Part shown: in pieces, positions 8,029 to 14,840 of the stretch
How the letters are laid out: every line of letters starts with the position of its first letter
How positions within the stretch are numbered: the first letter of the stretch is position 1
Virus record (IMG/VR): IMGVR_UViG_3300010885_029267
Span: 1 to 25,622 of that record
Reading direction: 5' to 3' (one strand)
From: a virus
Length of the DNA: 25,622 nt
Notes under the pieces: generated by a model
Told to the model about the DNA's origin: nothing
The model's database searches: none
What the model saw: only the letters and a program-made list of their open reading frames with translations
Program-made: the position numbers and the translations under genes

Positions 8029-8922
8029 ATGAGTAACATTAACCCTAATAATATCAATTCTGCTTATCCCGTTGCTGGCGTTGATAACGACAGCCAAGGT
8101 TTTCGTGATAACTTTACAAATATAAAGAATAACTTTGCATATGCACAAAGTGAACTTAATGATTTGCAAAGTAAAGCAATCGTAAAAAGTGCGCTAAGTG
8201 GAACAACATTGAATAATAATATGGGTGGAACACTTTTAAGCAGTGCTCAAATTCAAGATTTTCGTGAAACAGAATATGATAATGGTATTATTTCTACCAA
8301 TGTGACTTTAGATCATAGTCGTGGTCATTATCATAAAGTACAAACAAACGGAACCATTACGCTTGCATTTGCTAACTTTCCTGCAGCAGGCACAGTTGGT
8401 CGTATCCGTCTTAAAATAAATGTTACAAGCACAAGCCATCGTGTTATTTTCCCAAGTGCTGTAAGCATTGGAACAAAGTATCTACAAGATTATAATCAAA
8501 CAAACAATAGTGTTGGTTATACACAAAGTGGAACTGGCATTTATTGGTATGAGTTTGTAAGTGATGATGCTGGCGCAACGATTACTATTTTCCCATTAAC
8601 TCGACCACGCACGAATCCAGATTATATCTACTCAAACGTAAGTAATGGCGTTAGTGCATCAAACACAACAAATGTTAATGTAATCAGCAAGTTGATTCTT
8701 GATAATGGTGCAGCAGGCGCTCTTGCAAATGTAAAGGTTACGTTCCCAAGTTATCCTATAGATGGACAATTTTTAACTTTAAGTTCTAATGTGACTGTAA
8801 GTAATCTTTTCTTGGTTGGTGGTAATGGTATCAATGGTAATACAACAACATTGACCGCAAACACTCACCTTGGCTACACTTTTGTAAACAGCGTAGGCAA
8901 GTGGTTCCGCACACAAGTTTAA
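8029..8922 (+). CDS. virion fibre-type structural protein
   Basis: This 297-aa protein starts with a module typical of T4-like aquatic phage virion proteins (INPNNINSAYPVAG-x-DNDSQGFRDNF, then IKNNFAYAQSELNDLQ), an N-terminal helix of the same NNF type as in the fibre protein at 1916. The remainder is rich in Asn, Thr, Ser and Val with alternating beta-strand character and a Gly-Asn-rich C-terminus. No enzyme motif is visible. It follows the adhesin gene directly and ends 2 nt before the early promoter of mazG. A role as a fibre or baseplate-associated attachment protein is inferred from composition and neighbours. Confidence 0.7.
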   Translation: MSNINPNNINSAYPVAGVDNDSQGFRDNFTNIKNNFAYAQSELNDLQSKAIVKSALSGTTLNNNMGGTLLSSAQIQDFRETEYDNGIISTNVTLDHSRGHYHKVQTNGTITLAFANFPAAGTVGRIRLKINVTSTSHRVIFPSAVSIGTKYLQDYNQTNNSVGYTQSGTGIYWYEFVSDDAGATITIFPLTRPRTNPDYIYSNVSNGVSASNTTNVNVISKLILDNGAAGALANVKVTFPSYPIDGQFLTLSSNVTVSNLFLVGGNGINGNTTTLTANTHLGYTFVNSVGKWFRTQV

Positions 8923-8924
8923 TA

Positions 8925-8953
8925 TTGACTCCTGATACAATACTAACTATATT
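8925..8953 (+). promoter_or_regulatory. host sigma70-type promoter for mazG
   Basis: TTGACT (8925-8930), a 17-bp spacer and TATATT (8948-8953). Transcription should begin near 8960, just at AGGAG (8959-8963), which is 7 nt before the ATG at 8971. Both boxes lie inside or between the arms of the inverted repeat at 8928-8964. Confidence 0.7.
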
Positions 8954-8964
8954 ATATCAGGAGT
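8928..8964 (+). repeat. 10-bp inverted repeat around the mazG promoter and ribosome site
   Basis: ACTCCTGATA (8928-8937) and TATCAGGAGT (8955-8964) are perfect inverted repeats separated by 17 nt. The left arm overlaps the -35 box and the right arm holds the AGGAG ribosome site and the predicted transcript start. It shares ACTCCTG...CAGGAGT with the hairpin at 1884. It may act as a translational gate on read-through RNA, a weak terminator, or an operator. Confidence 0.65.
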
Positions 8965-8970
8965 ATTGCA

Positions 8971-9387
8971 ATGACTGATTTGAAACTTTACCAAGATTTT
9001 GTTCTAGAAGTAACTAGTGCCGAAAGCAAGTATGAATATGCTTTTGAAAAACGTTTTCAAGAATTAAGCGAATACCAAGAAGATCGAACCAACATACGAC
9101 CAGCATTGTTGATTACTGCTGGCATGGGTTTAAGTGCTGAAAGCGGTGAGTTTAATGAAATTATAAAGAAGATGCTTTTCCAAGGCAAGCCTCTTAATGA
9201 GGAAAACGTATTTCATATGAAGCGTGAACTTGGCGATATTATCTGGTATTGGATGAACGCTTGCACTGCACTTGGACTTGATCCAAATGATGTAATTAAT
9301 GAAAATGTAAAAAAATTAGAATCACGTTATCCAGGCGGTAGATTTGATGCTTGGCATAGTGAAAATCGTAAAACAGGTGATCTATAA
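8971..9387 (+). CDS. mazG: MazG-type nucleotide pyrophosphohydrolase
   Basis: This 138-aa protein belongs to the all-alpha NTP pyrophosphohydrolase superfamily. The metal-binding acidic motifs are visible: GLSAESGEFNEIIKK (Glu57, Glu60, Glu63) and KRELGDIIWYW (Glu86, Asp89). The phage-type tail follows (N-x-x-KLESRYPGGRFDAWHSENR). Such enzymes cleave (d)NTPs or related alarmone-like nucleotides to monophosphates; in phages they are thought to alter the nucleotide pool or the host starvation response. It is the first gene of the early block, behind a sigma70-type promoter and a good AGGAG site. The next gene begins at its stop codon. Confidence 0.92.
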   Translation: MTDLKLYQDFVLEVTSAESKYEYAFEKRFQELSEYQEDRTNIRPALLITAGMGLSAESGEFNEIIKKMLFQGKPLNEENVFHMKRELGDIIWYWMNACTALGLDPNDVINENVKKLESRYPGGRFDAWHSENRKTGDL

Positions 9388-9620
9388 TGCATCCACTCAT
9401 GCCTGATTTAAATGGTAAAAATCTTGATGACTTATTAAAGGAAATCAACAATGTGCATAAAAAAATGGCATGGGCTGCTCGCATGGGTCACAATCACATG
9501 ATTCCACAAATGCGCAGTGTTGCTGATACTTACCAAGAAGAAATCAATAAACGTTATCAGCAAGAAGCACAAGCCGCAAAAGAAAATCCAATTTTTAAAG
9601 ATAGTTTGGACATAGGATGA
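9387..9620 (+). CDS. small conserved phage protein
   Basis: This 77-aa, probably helical protein starts MHPLMPDLNGKNLDDL and is otherwise charged, with many Gln, Glu, Lys and Ala (INNVHKKMAWAARMG, then ADTYQEEINKRYQQEAQAA). The N-terminal pattern is familiar from small unnamed proteins of T4-like aquatic phages. It overlaps mazG by one base (TAATG) and the next gene by 4 (ATGA), so it is translationally coupled in the early operon. Function unknown. Confidence 0.7.
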   Translation: MHPLMPDLNGKNLDDLLKEINNVHKKMAWAARMGHNHMIPQMRSVADTYQEEINKRYQQEAQAAKENPIFKDSLDIG

Positions 9621-10273
9621 GTGACGTAAGTTGGCAAGCAGAATTTACCGCTATTAATTGCTACAAAGATATTCTTGAACCTTGTAAATATAATATCAGC
9701 ATAGACTTTAATGACCATTCTCAAGAGGAAGAAGACCCTTATACATGTTTTGGTCGTATTCGTAATTTAATCAAAGACTTGTATCAAGATGCAATTTTTG
9801 TTTATGTAGGCAATTCACTACTTCCTACATTACATAAAAAGTTCAGTTCTCGTATTGTTACACTGCCTTATGCCCCAAACAATTTTGTAATTGCTGTAGT
9901 TACTTGGTATAAGATTTTAAGCATAACACAAGGTCGTGTTACACTTGAGCATATTGGTGTATCATGTGACAAAAGTGATGATATTACAATACACATTGAT
10001 GAAGACATTGTTTCAAGCGATGAACTTATGGCTGATTTAGCTTTTAAAAATTGGGAACGACCTGCGTGGTGGTTTAGAAATACGCCAACTACATGGGATA
10101 TTCCACTCGTCAAGAAAAAAGATATTGAAGTTGTATATGATGAAAATGAATGGCCAGAACATTTGCAATGGGAAAGAAAACCTGTTACAATAGACAAGAA
10201 GAAGAAAACGGAAAGTAATATTATTCCGCTTAAGAAATGGAAGCCAGAGGTTATCAAAGGTGATAAAAACTGA
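9617..10273 (+). CDS. hypothetical protein of the early operon
   Basis: This is a 218-aa soluble protein. An acidic early segment (NDHSQEEEDPYTCFGRIRNLIKDL) is followed by alternating hydrophobic strands (DAIFVYVGNSLLP, FVIAVVTWYKIL), then a Trp-rich stretch (NWERPAWWFRNTPTTWD) and a very basic tail. The first half reads like an alpha/beta fold, but no catalytic motif is recognised. The ATGA overlap with the preceding gene and the 14-nt overlap with the next place it firmly in the mazG operon. Confidence 0.65.
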   Translation: MSDVSWQAEFTAINCYKDILEPCKYNISIDFNDHSQEEEDPYTCFGRIRNLIKDLYQDAIFVYVGNSLLPTLHKKFSSRIVTLPYAPNNFVIAVVTWYKILSITQGRVTLEHIGVSCDKSDDITIHIDEDIVSSDELMADLAFKNWERPAWWFRNTPTTWDIPLVKKKDIEVVYDENEWPEHLQWERKPVTIDKKKKTESNIIPLKKWKPEVIKGDKN

Positions 10274-10775
10274 CGAATATGGTCGCAGTATAGTCAGTGA
10301 TAGCGAGTTAGCGGAACTACTTTATGTAAATCCGCAACTTGCTGTTGATGATATTGATATTATTGATCCAGAAAAGTATAATTCTGCTATTAAAAGTTTA
10401 TATCTTGATTATAAACCATTACAAAAATTAGCAACACTAAATGGCACCATACATGACTACCATGCTAATAACCAACAAGAATGGTTTATGCCACAAGAAT
10501 ACAAGGACTTGGATATTGCCAAATGGGTTTTGGAACAGTGTGCGGACCAAAATGAATTACAACGTTCTGGTCAAGAACTATTAGTGTATGCTGAACGTAA
10601 TTTATTGCCACTGTTACAATATCTTAAATATCTTGTTGACACCATGCGCAGTAATAATGTAGTATGGGGTGTTGGTCGTGGTTCGAGCGTTGCAAGTTTT
10701 GTTTTATACTTGATTGGCGTTCATCGTATCCACAGTCTAAAACAAAATTTAGACTTCAACGAATTCATGCGTTAA
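10260..10775 (+). CDS. DnaE-derived fragment (GRGS segment of C-family DNA polymerase)
   Basis: This 171-aa protein has a C-terminal third, about residues 112-171, that follows the conserved run before the catalytic aspartates of bacterial DNA polymerase III alpha: a helix (LLPLLQYLKYLVDTMRSNN), VVWGVGRGSSVASFVLYLIGV with the GRGS at 139-142, then LDFNEFMR in place of the usual LLFERFLN. It ends where DnaE would continue to its catalytic Asp-x-Asp, so it cannot polymerise by itself. The N-terminal 110 residues resemble no domain I know. The start is GTG at 10260, overlapping the previous gene by 14 nt; no in-frame ATG is suitable. It may bind DNA, nucleotide or a polymerase partner. Confidence 0.65.
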   Translation: MIKTDEYGRSIVSDSELAELLYVNPQLAVDDIDIIDPEKYNSAIKSLYLDYKPLQKLATLNGTIHDYHANNQQEWFMPQEYKDLDIAKWVLEQCADQNELQRSGQELLVYAERNLLPLLQYLKYLVDTMRSNNVVWGVGRGSSVASFVLYLIGVHRIHSLKQNLDFNEFMR

Positions 10776-10778
10776 ATA
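10772..10778 (+). promoter_or_regulatory. possible late promoter box (TTAAATA)
   Basis: TTAAATA matches six of seven core positions and overlaps the stop codon of the DnaE-like gene. A short GCGT/ACGC stem (10769-10772 and 10778-10781) surrounds it. The predicted start near 10784 lies in the ribosome site, 10 nt before ATG 10794. Weak evidence on its own. Confidence 0.35.
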
Positions 10779-10781
10779 CGC

Positions 10782-10788
10782 AAAGGAG
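10782..10788 (+). promoter_or_regulatory. strong Shine-Dalgarno site
   Basis: AAAGGAG lies 5 nt before the ATG at 10794 and fixes that start. It is the best ribosome site in the window, where many genes have weak or no site. Confidence 0.8.
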
Positions 10789-10793
10789 TAATA

Positions 10794-11204
10794 ATGCATC
10801 GTACAGCAAATGGCAGATTTTTAGATATAAATGCCTTAAAAATACAACAAGAAAAAACTATTGCTGTGGGTAATAGCAGACAAAATGCACGTGGTGATAT
10901 CATTGGACCAGGTGGTGAAATTGTTGAAACAAGGGATCAGCGAATGAAAGACTTTTATAATGCACAAAAGGGTAGTCCTCTACAAGACACACCAATTTAT
11001 AGCACAGTTGATGAAGTAAATGCGGCACTAGTTGCTGACATATTTGAAACACCAACTCCTCTAGAAAACATTATTGATTCGCAACAAGAATCTACACCAG
11101 TTGATCCAAATACACCAGCACCAACAAGTGGTGGCGTAAATGATGCAATTGCACGTAGTCAAGAACTTGCAGAACGTTTGAGAAACCAGAGAAGAAGAAT
11201 ATGA
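10794..11204 (+). CDS. conserved phage protein, probable structural or assembly role
   Basis: This 136-aa protein begins with a motif familiar from unnamed T4-like aquatic phage proteins (HRTANGRFLDINALKIQ, then VGNSRQNARGDIIGPGG). The middle is low complexity and Pro/Thr-rich (about 90-120), and the C-terminus is a basic helix (LAERLRNQRRRI). No membrane segment or enzyme motif is visible. It starts after a strong ribosome site and overlaps the co-chaperonin gene by 4 nt (ATGA), so the two are made together. Such a pairing could mean the product needs the chaperonin to fold or assemble, but that is only suggestion. Confidence 0.65.
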   Translation: MHRTANGRFLDINALKIQQEKTIAVGNSRQNARGDIIGPGGEIVETRDQRMKDFYNAQKGSPLQDTPIYSTVDEVNAALVADIFETPTPLENIIDSQQESTPVDPNTPAPTSGGVNDAIARSQELAERLRNQRRRI

Positions 11205-11590
11205 AAACTATTGGACCACGCAGTAGCACTCTACACTATAATCAAGACTATCGTAAGATTACACCTACCAAAAATAATGTTCTTGTCAAGGACATGGATT
11301 TCGGTGAACGTATGACACTTGGTGGTATCATAATTCTTGATGATGATAAGAAAGGTCAAGGCATCCGTCCACGTTGGGCACAAGTAGTAGCAGTTGGCAG
11401 ACTACAAGAAGATGTAAAACCAGGTGAATATATTCTTGTTGCACATGGTCGTTGGACACGTGGTCTGGATATGACAGATGAAAACGGTGAAACTACCACT
11501 GTTCGTCTTGTTGATCCAAAAGATATTCTTATGAGCAGTGATGAAATGCCAACTGAAGATTTAACTTTTGGTATCAATCCAACTTACTAA
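11201..11590 (+). CDS. GroES/gp31-type co-chaperonin
   Basis: This 129-aa protein has the GroES fold pattern. ITPTKNNVLVKDMDF corresponds to the N-terminal strand (I-x-P-x-x-x-x-V-x-V-K), and GERMTLGGIIIL is the mobile loop with the hydrophobic GGII tripeptide that contacts GroEL. AQVVAVGR is the central strand, VKPGEYILVAHG matches V-x-x-GD-x-V-x-x, and VRLVDPKDILM matches the terminal strand. It is longer than GroES (97 aa), like T4 gp31 (111 aa). In T4, gp31 replaces GroES so that GroEL can fold the capsid protein. It is preceded by an ATGA overlap, and the clamp-loader promoter starts 6 nt after its stop. Confidence 0.88.
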   Translation: MKTIGPRSSTLHYNQDYRKITPTKNNVLVKDMDFGERMTLGGIIILDDDKKGQGIRPRWAQVVAVGRLQEDVKPGEYILVAHGRWTRGLDMTDENGETTTVRLVDPKDILMSSDEMPTEDLTFGINPTY

Positions 11591-11595
11591 AATAG

Positions 11596-11624
11596 TTGAC
11601 ATCACTCTAACCTTATGTTAGTAT
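11596..11624 (+). promoter_or_regulatory. host sigma70-type promoter giving a leaderless clamp-loader mRNA
   Basis: TTGACA (11596-11601), 17-bp spacer, TG one base before TAGTAT (11619-11624), that is, an extended -10. The -10 box ends 6 nt before the ATG at 11631, so transcription should begin at or within a base or two of the start codon. No ribosome site can fit. Confidence 0.8.
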
Positions 11625-11630
11625 AAAAGA

Positions 11631-12557
11631 ATGATTACAAATTATCTTTGGACAGAAAAATACCGCCCTCGCACGGTAAGCGATTATGTTTGGCGTGATG
11701 ATGCCCAACAGCACCAAGTTCGCCAGTGGGTGAGCGAGAAGAATATCCCACATCTGTTATTCAGTGGTGGACCAGGCACAGGTAAAACTACGCTTGCCAA
11801 GGTTCTTATGAATAATCTTGGCGTAGAAGATTATGATATTATGCAAATCAACGCATCCAGAGATAACGGTGTAGATTTTATCCGTGATCGCATCGAAGGA
11901 TTTGTATCCACAATGCCATTTGGTGAATTTAAGGTAGTGCTGTTGGATGAGGCAGATTATCTGTCGCCTAACGCACAAGCAGTGCTGCGTGGTTTGATGG
12001 AGACTTACAGTAGCACTGCTCGTTTTATTATGACTTGCAACTATCCTAATAAGATTATTCCAGCGTTGCATAGTCGTTGTCAGGGATTTCATATTGAGAA
12101 ACTTGACAAAACAGAGTTTACTGCACGTGCCGCTACAATTCTTGTTGAAGAAAATATTAACTTTGACTTGGATGTGTTAGACACTTATGTAAGTGCACAG
12201 TATCCTGATTTGCGTAAATGTATTAATTCGCTGCAAAGTGGAAGCAGTGGCGGTGTTCTACAAACTATTTCACAAGGTTCACAGAACAGTAGTGATTATA
12301 GATTACAAGCAGTTGAATTGTTTAAGGCAAAGAAAATACGTGAAGCACGTAAGTTAATTTGTAGTCAAGTTCGTCCAGATGAAATGGAAGAAGTGTTCCG
12401 TTGGATGTATGATAATCTTGATTTGTTTGCAAGTAGTGATGAATTACAAGATCGTGCAATCATTATTATTCGTAATGGATTGGTAAATCATAGTATGGTT
12501 GCTGATGCTGAAATTAACTTAAGTGCTACATTGTGTGAGTTAGCTGAATTACAATGA
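11631..12557 (+). CDS. sliding clamp loader ATPase (T4 gp44 / RFC small-subunit type)
   Basis: This 308-aa AAA+ protein opens with LWTEKYRPRTVSDYV, the RFC-type N-terminus. Walker A is GGPGTGKT (46-53), Walker B VVLLDEAD (102-109), sensor 1 Asn137 in MTCN, and SRC (148-150) carries the arginine finger Arg149. In T4 four gp44 and one gp62 load the gp45 clamp onto primer-template for the replicative polymerase and late transcription. T4 gp44 is 319 aa, so the length is normal. The gene has its own strong promoter with no 5' leader and overlaps the next gene by ATGA. Confidence 0.93.
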   Translation: MITNYLWTEKYRPRTVSDYVWRDDAQQHQVRQWVSEKNIPHLLFSGGPGTGKTTLAKVLMNNLGVEDYDIMQINASRDNGVDFIRDRIEGFVSTMPFGEFKVVLLDEADYLSPNAQAVLRGLMETYSSTARFIMTCNYPNKIIPALHSRCQGFHIEKLDKTEFTARAATILVEENINFDLDVLDTYVSAQYPDLRKCINSLQSGSSGGVLQTISQGSQNSSDYRLQAVELFKAKKIREARKLICSQVRPDEMEEVFRWMYDNLDLFASSDELQDRAIIIIRNGLVNHSMVADAEINLSATLCELAELQ

Positions 12558-12910
12558 GCCAAAGTGAACCTGATTCTTTTTTAAAATGGTTTTGGAAATC
12601 ATACAACCAAAAACTTAAAAAGAAAAAGTTTACACAAAAAGAAAAAGATTTACTGCGACCAATAGCCGAAGTTATGGCTATAATGGACGGTAATGCTTTC
12701 TTTGGCATGACCAGAAATGATGCTGGAGAAGATACATGGTATGAACAGTATCTACCAGAAGCCTATGCAATATATAAAAGCCAAGGTAAAAACGGCGGTT
12801 GGATTCAAGAAACAAGTTGGGCAAAAGATGCTCAACATGAAAATGAATCTGTAAAAGACGCTTACCAGAACTGGCGTTTACTTAAGATATTAAGTCGTAA
12901 GACTATTTGA
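12554..12910 (+). CDS. small protein coupled to the clamp loader (gp62 candidate or unknown)
   Basis: This 118-aa protein has a basic N-terminus (WFWKSYNQKLKKKKF) followed by a helical region with FFGMTRNDAGEDTWYEQYLPEAYAIY and a C-terminal NWRLLKILSRK helix. The position, ATGA-coupled behind the gp44-type ATPase, is where T4 has gene 62, the small clamp-loader subunit. It is much shorter than T4 gp62 (187 aa), and I see no diagnostic motif. The pattern also resembles unnamed small proteins of aquatic T4-like phages. Its stop overlaps the end of the leftward PhoH gene by 8 nt. Confidence 0.6.
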   Translation: MSQSEPDSFLKWFWKSYNQKLKKKKFTQKEKDLLRPIAEVMAIMDGNAFFGMTRNDAGEDTWYEQYLPEAYAIYKSQGKNGGWIQETSWAKDAQHENESVKDAYQNWRLLKILSRKTI

Positions 12911-13658
12911 TATCACCATATATACGCAATACCTCCTCTACTGCTGGATGACGTTCAATATCTTTGCCTGTAAATTCTACGGTGCCGACATGATTACTAT
13001 TGCGGAACTGATTAATTAGTTTATTAAAATCTAATAATCCATTTTCACCTTCTGTTCGGTCGGTTTGACGAACATCGCCTGTGACAACGATACGACTGCC
13101 TTCACCAATACGTGTAAGCAACATTTTCATTTGATTAGGAGTTGCATTTTGCATTTCATCAGCGATGATTAGCGCATTTTTAAATGTGCGTCCACGCATA
13201 AAAGCAAGTGGGCAAATTTCAATAACACCATTTTCAATCATAGAAAGTGTATCACGTGTGGTATAATACTCATGTAATACATCAAATAATGGTTTAGTCC
13301 AAGGTTCCATTTTTTGCACTAAATCACCTGGTAAGAAGCCATGACGCTCACCTTCAACGCCAACTGCTGGTCTTGTCATAACAATCTTGTCAATTTGGCG
13401 TTCTTTTAAAAATTTAATTGCTGCTTGCATTGCTAACAGCGTTTTACCCGTGCCAGCAGGTCCACTTGCAATAATAATGCTCATAGATGGGTCCATGAGC
13501 AGTGCAAGATAGTCTTCCTGATTAAGATTTCTGGGTAGTATTTCAACTGTTCTTTTCTTTTGTGGTAAGAACTGTTCTATTTGAGTTATATTGTTATAAT
13601 TTCTATTTTGGGTTTGTGAGTTCGGGTTCATTTGTTGTAGCTTCTGTTTACGCTTCAT
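12903..13658 (-). CDS. phoH: PhoH-like ATPase
   Basis: This 251-aa P-loop protein has Walker A GPAGTGKT (about 66-73), the PhoH signature region (MTRPAVGVEGERHGFLPGD), Walker B ALIIADEMQN, and GEGSRIVVTGDVRQTD as sensor-like segment. PhoH-family ATPases are widespread in aquatic phages, and some have helicase or RNA-linked roles; the phage function is unsettled. The frame extends to an ATG at 13712 (269 aa). I prefer the ATG at 13658 because it begins MKRKQK, has GGGAAGAG 8 nt upstream, and leaves a late-like TTAAATA in its leader. It is the only clear leftward gene, tail-to-tail with the gene at 12554 and divergent from 13775. Confidence 0.9.
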   Translation of the reverse strand: MKRKQKLQQMNPNSQTQNRNYNNITQIEQFLPQKKRTVEILPRNLNQEDYLALLMDPSMSIIIASGPAGTGKTLLAMQAAIKFLKERQIDKIVMTRPAVGVEGERHGFLPGDLVQKMEPWTKPLFDVLHEYYTTRDTLSMIENGVIEICPLAFMRGRTFKNALIIADEMQNATPNQMKMLLTRIGEGSRIVVTGDVRQTDRTEGENGLLDFNKLINQFRNSNHVGTVEFTGKDIERHPAVEEVLRIYGDIK

Positions 13659-13695
13659 GAAATATTCTCTTCCCGTGCTGGTTGTAGCACAAAAG

Positions 13696-13702
13696 TATTT
13701 AA
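13696..13702 (-). promoter_or_regulatory. possible late promoter box for phoH (TTAAATA on - strand)
   Basis: On the minus strand TTAAATA is followed by C, as in several + strand late boxes. The predicted start near 13690 would give a leader of about 32 nt to the ATG at 13658. The box lies inside the coding frame if the longer start at 13712 is used. Weak evidence. Confidence 0.3.
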
Positions 13703-13715
13703 GAACCAACATATG

Positions 13716-13732
13716 ACATTATCATGTAATGT
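13716..13732. repeat. short inverted repeat between divergent genes
   Basis: ACATTA and TAATGT are perfect 6-bp inverted repeats around TCATG, located between the leftward PhoH gene and the rightward gene at 13775. It could be an operator or merely chance in AT-rich DNA. Confidence 0.3.
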
Positions 13733-13750
13733 ATCTACCCATAGTTTTAT

Positions 13751-13758
13751 TATAAATA
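13751..13758 (+). promoter_or_regulatory. T4-late-type promoter, full consensus TATAAATA
   Basis: This is the only full eight-base match to the T4 late consensus noted in the window. The predicted start is near 13764, 11 nt before the ATG at 13775, with AGAG in the leader. It probably drives the run 13775-16221, including the lysis genes. Confidence 0.65.
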
Positions 13759-13774
13759 CTTCAAGAGTGTCACT

Positions 13775-14326
13775 ATGGATATTAAACAGAATTTAAAAAG
13801 CGTAAAACAGATTTATATGAGTGATGCTGCAATTAGCATGCTCTGCGACTTTGAACGTGTGTTAGACAATATGGATTTCTATACTTTTCCCAACTGGCGT
13901 GTTGGTGAGTTAGTTGAAGGTCCAATTATTAGTCGTTATTGGGTAAAGTGTGTATTCATGTGGCCACTTGACCGTATGCCAGACCCTGCAGCAGCTAAAC
14001 GATTAATTCCTTATGGTGCAAAGATTACTTACAAAAAAGAAAAAGTGCGAGTTCCTGTTGAAATTCGTAGTCCTGCTGATGTAAGACAAGGTAGTCATAA
14101 AGGTAAACTTGTAGATTTTCCAATTTGGTATGTAGAAATGTTGCTACCAAAAAAACTTATGAGTGATATTAAACAAGGTAGTGTTGATATTGCAGGTGAA
14201 GAAGTTGATCTCGCTGATTTACAAGCAAGCATTGAAAAAGGCTTGAGTGATAAGGGCGCAAAAGAACAAGATGTGAATAAAGAAGCTCCAATTGAAAATG
14301 AGGAGGAAGAAAATGAACAAGCCTAA
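13775..14326 (+). CDS. conserved phage protein, probable virion-assembly role
   Basis: This 183-aa protein carries a well-ordered central region: PNWRVGELVEGPIISRYWVKC, RLIPYGAKITYKKEKVRVP, then RQGSHKGKLVDFPIWYVEM. It ends in a strongly acidic low-complexity tail (about 140-183). The pattern is familiar from unnamed conserved proteins of T4-like phages, but I know no function. It is the first gene after a full late promoter. The acidic tail overlaps the ribosome site and start of the next gene by 14 nt. Confidence 0.65.
   Translation: MDIKQNLKSVKQIYMSDAAISMLCDFERVLDNMDFYTFPNWRVGELVEGPIISRYWVKCVFMWPLDRMPDPAAAKRLIPYGAKITYKKEKVRVPVEIRSPADVRQGSHKGKLVDFPIWYVEMLLPKKLMSDIKQGSVDIAGEEVDLADLQASIEKGLSDKGAKEQDVNKEAPIENEEEENEQA
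14301..14306 (+). promoter_or_regulatory. Shine-Dalgarno site AGGAGG
   Basis: AGGAGG lies 6 nt before the ATG at 14313 and decides that start over the upstream TTG at 14292. It lies within the acidic tail codons of the preceding gene. Confidence 0.75.
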
Positions 14327-14840
14327 TCAGTTAAATGAAGGTCTACAAGCAGATGACCTAAAATATTTGGTTGATAACACTATTCACATTGATGAATTTA
14401 ACAGTAAAATGGGTGATCCAAGCGATGTTGTTACATTAAGTTTTAAAGTAAAAGATTTAATGCCAGCGACTGATTTAGTAAGTTTTCTCGAAAATGGTTA
14501 TGATTTCATTCTTGATGCTGATGTAAGCAGTGGAGAAATTGCTGATAATGAACGTCTTGTATTTGTTGAAGTTCAACGCAGACCAAATGTTTACAAATAT
14601 GTAAATGAAATGTTAGATGATCTTAATCATCTCACAGGTGTAAAACGTGATGAATGGAAATTCCGTTGGTATAAGAGCAGTGATTATCAACCGATGAATG
14701 AAGAAAATTTTACTAAATCTGTGCCACAAAATGCTGCACAGTATGAAGAAAGCATCAAAGGTTTTAACAAAGTAAAAAGTGAAACTGAAAAGTTAAATAG
14801 TGATATAGAAGCAATCAAGAAGTTAAGTGGATTATCATAA
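14313..14840 (+). CDS. conserved phage protein
   Basis: This is a 175-aa acidic protein. A conserved block (VVTLSFKVKDLMPATDLVSF, then GYDFILDADVSSGEI and RLVFVEVQRRP) suggests a small alpha/beta fold with strand-helix-strand character. The C-terminus, about 140-175, is helical or coiled-coil (SETEKLNSDIEAIKKL). The start at ATG 14313 follows a strong AGGAGG. It is coupled to the inner spanin gene by TAATG. The block is familiar from unnamed proteins of T4-like aquatic phages; the function is unknown. Confidence 0.65.
   Translation: MNKPNQLNEGLQADDLKYLVDNTIHIDEFNSKMGDPSDVVTLSFKVKDLMPATDLVSFLENGYDFILDADVSSGEIADNERLVFVEVQRRPNVYKYVNEMLDDLNHLTGVKRDEWKFRWYKSSDYQPMNEENFTKSVPQNAAQYEESIKGFNKVKSETEKLNSDIEAIKKLSGLS

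Noticed and set aside
9868-10257. 129-residue open frame on the - strand
   Set aside because: It lies fully antisense to the operon gene at 9617, has no ribosome site or promoter and its composition looks random.
12903-12910. Possible frameshift where the PhoH and clamp-loader operon genes overlap
   Set aside because: The 8-nt tail-to-tail overlap is normal in compact phage genomes and both frames end cleanly.
13659-13712. Longer PhoH start at ATG 13712
   Set aside because: The extra 18 residues do not look like PhoH and have no ribosome site, though this start cannot be ruled out.
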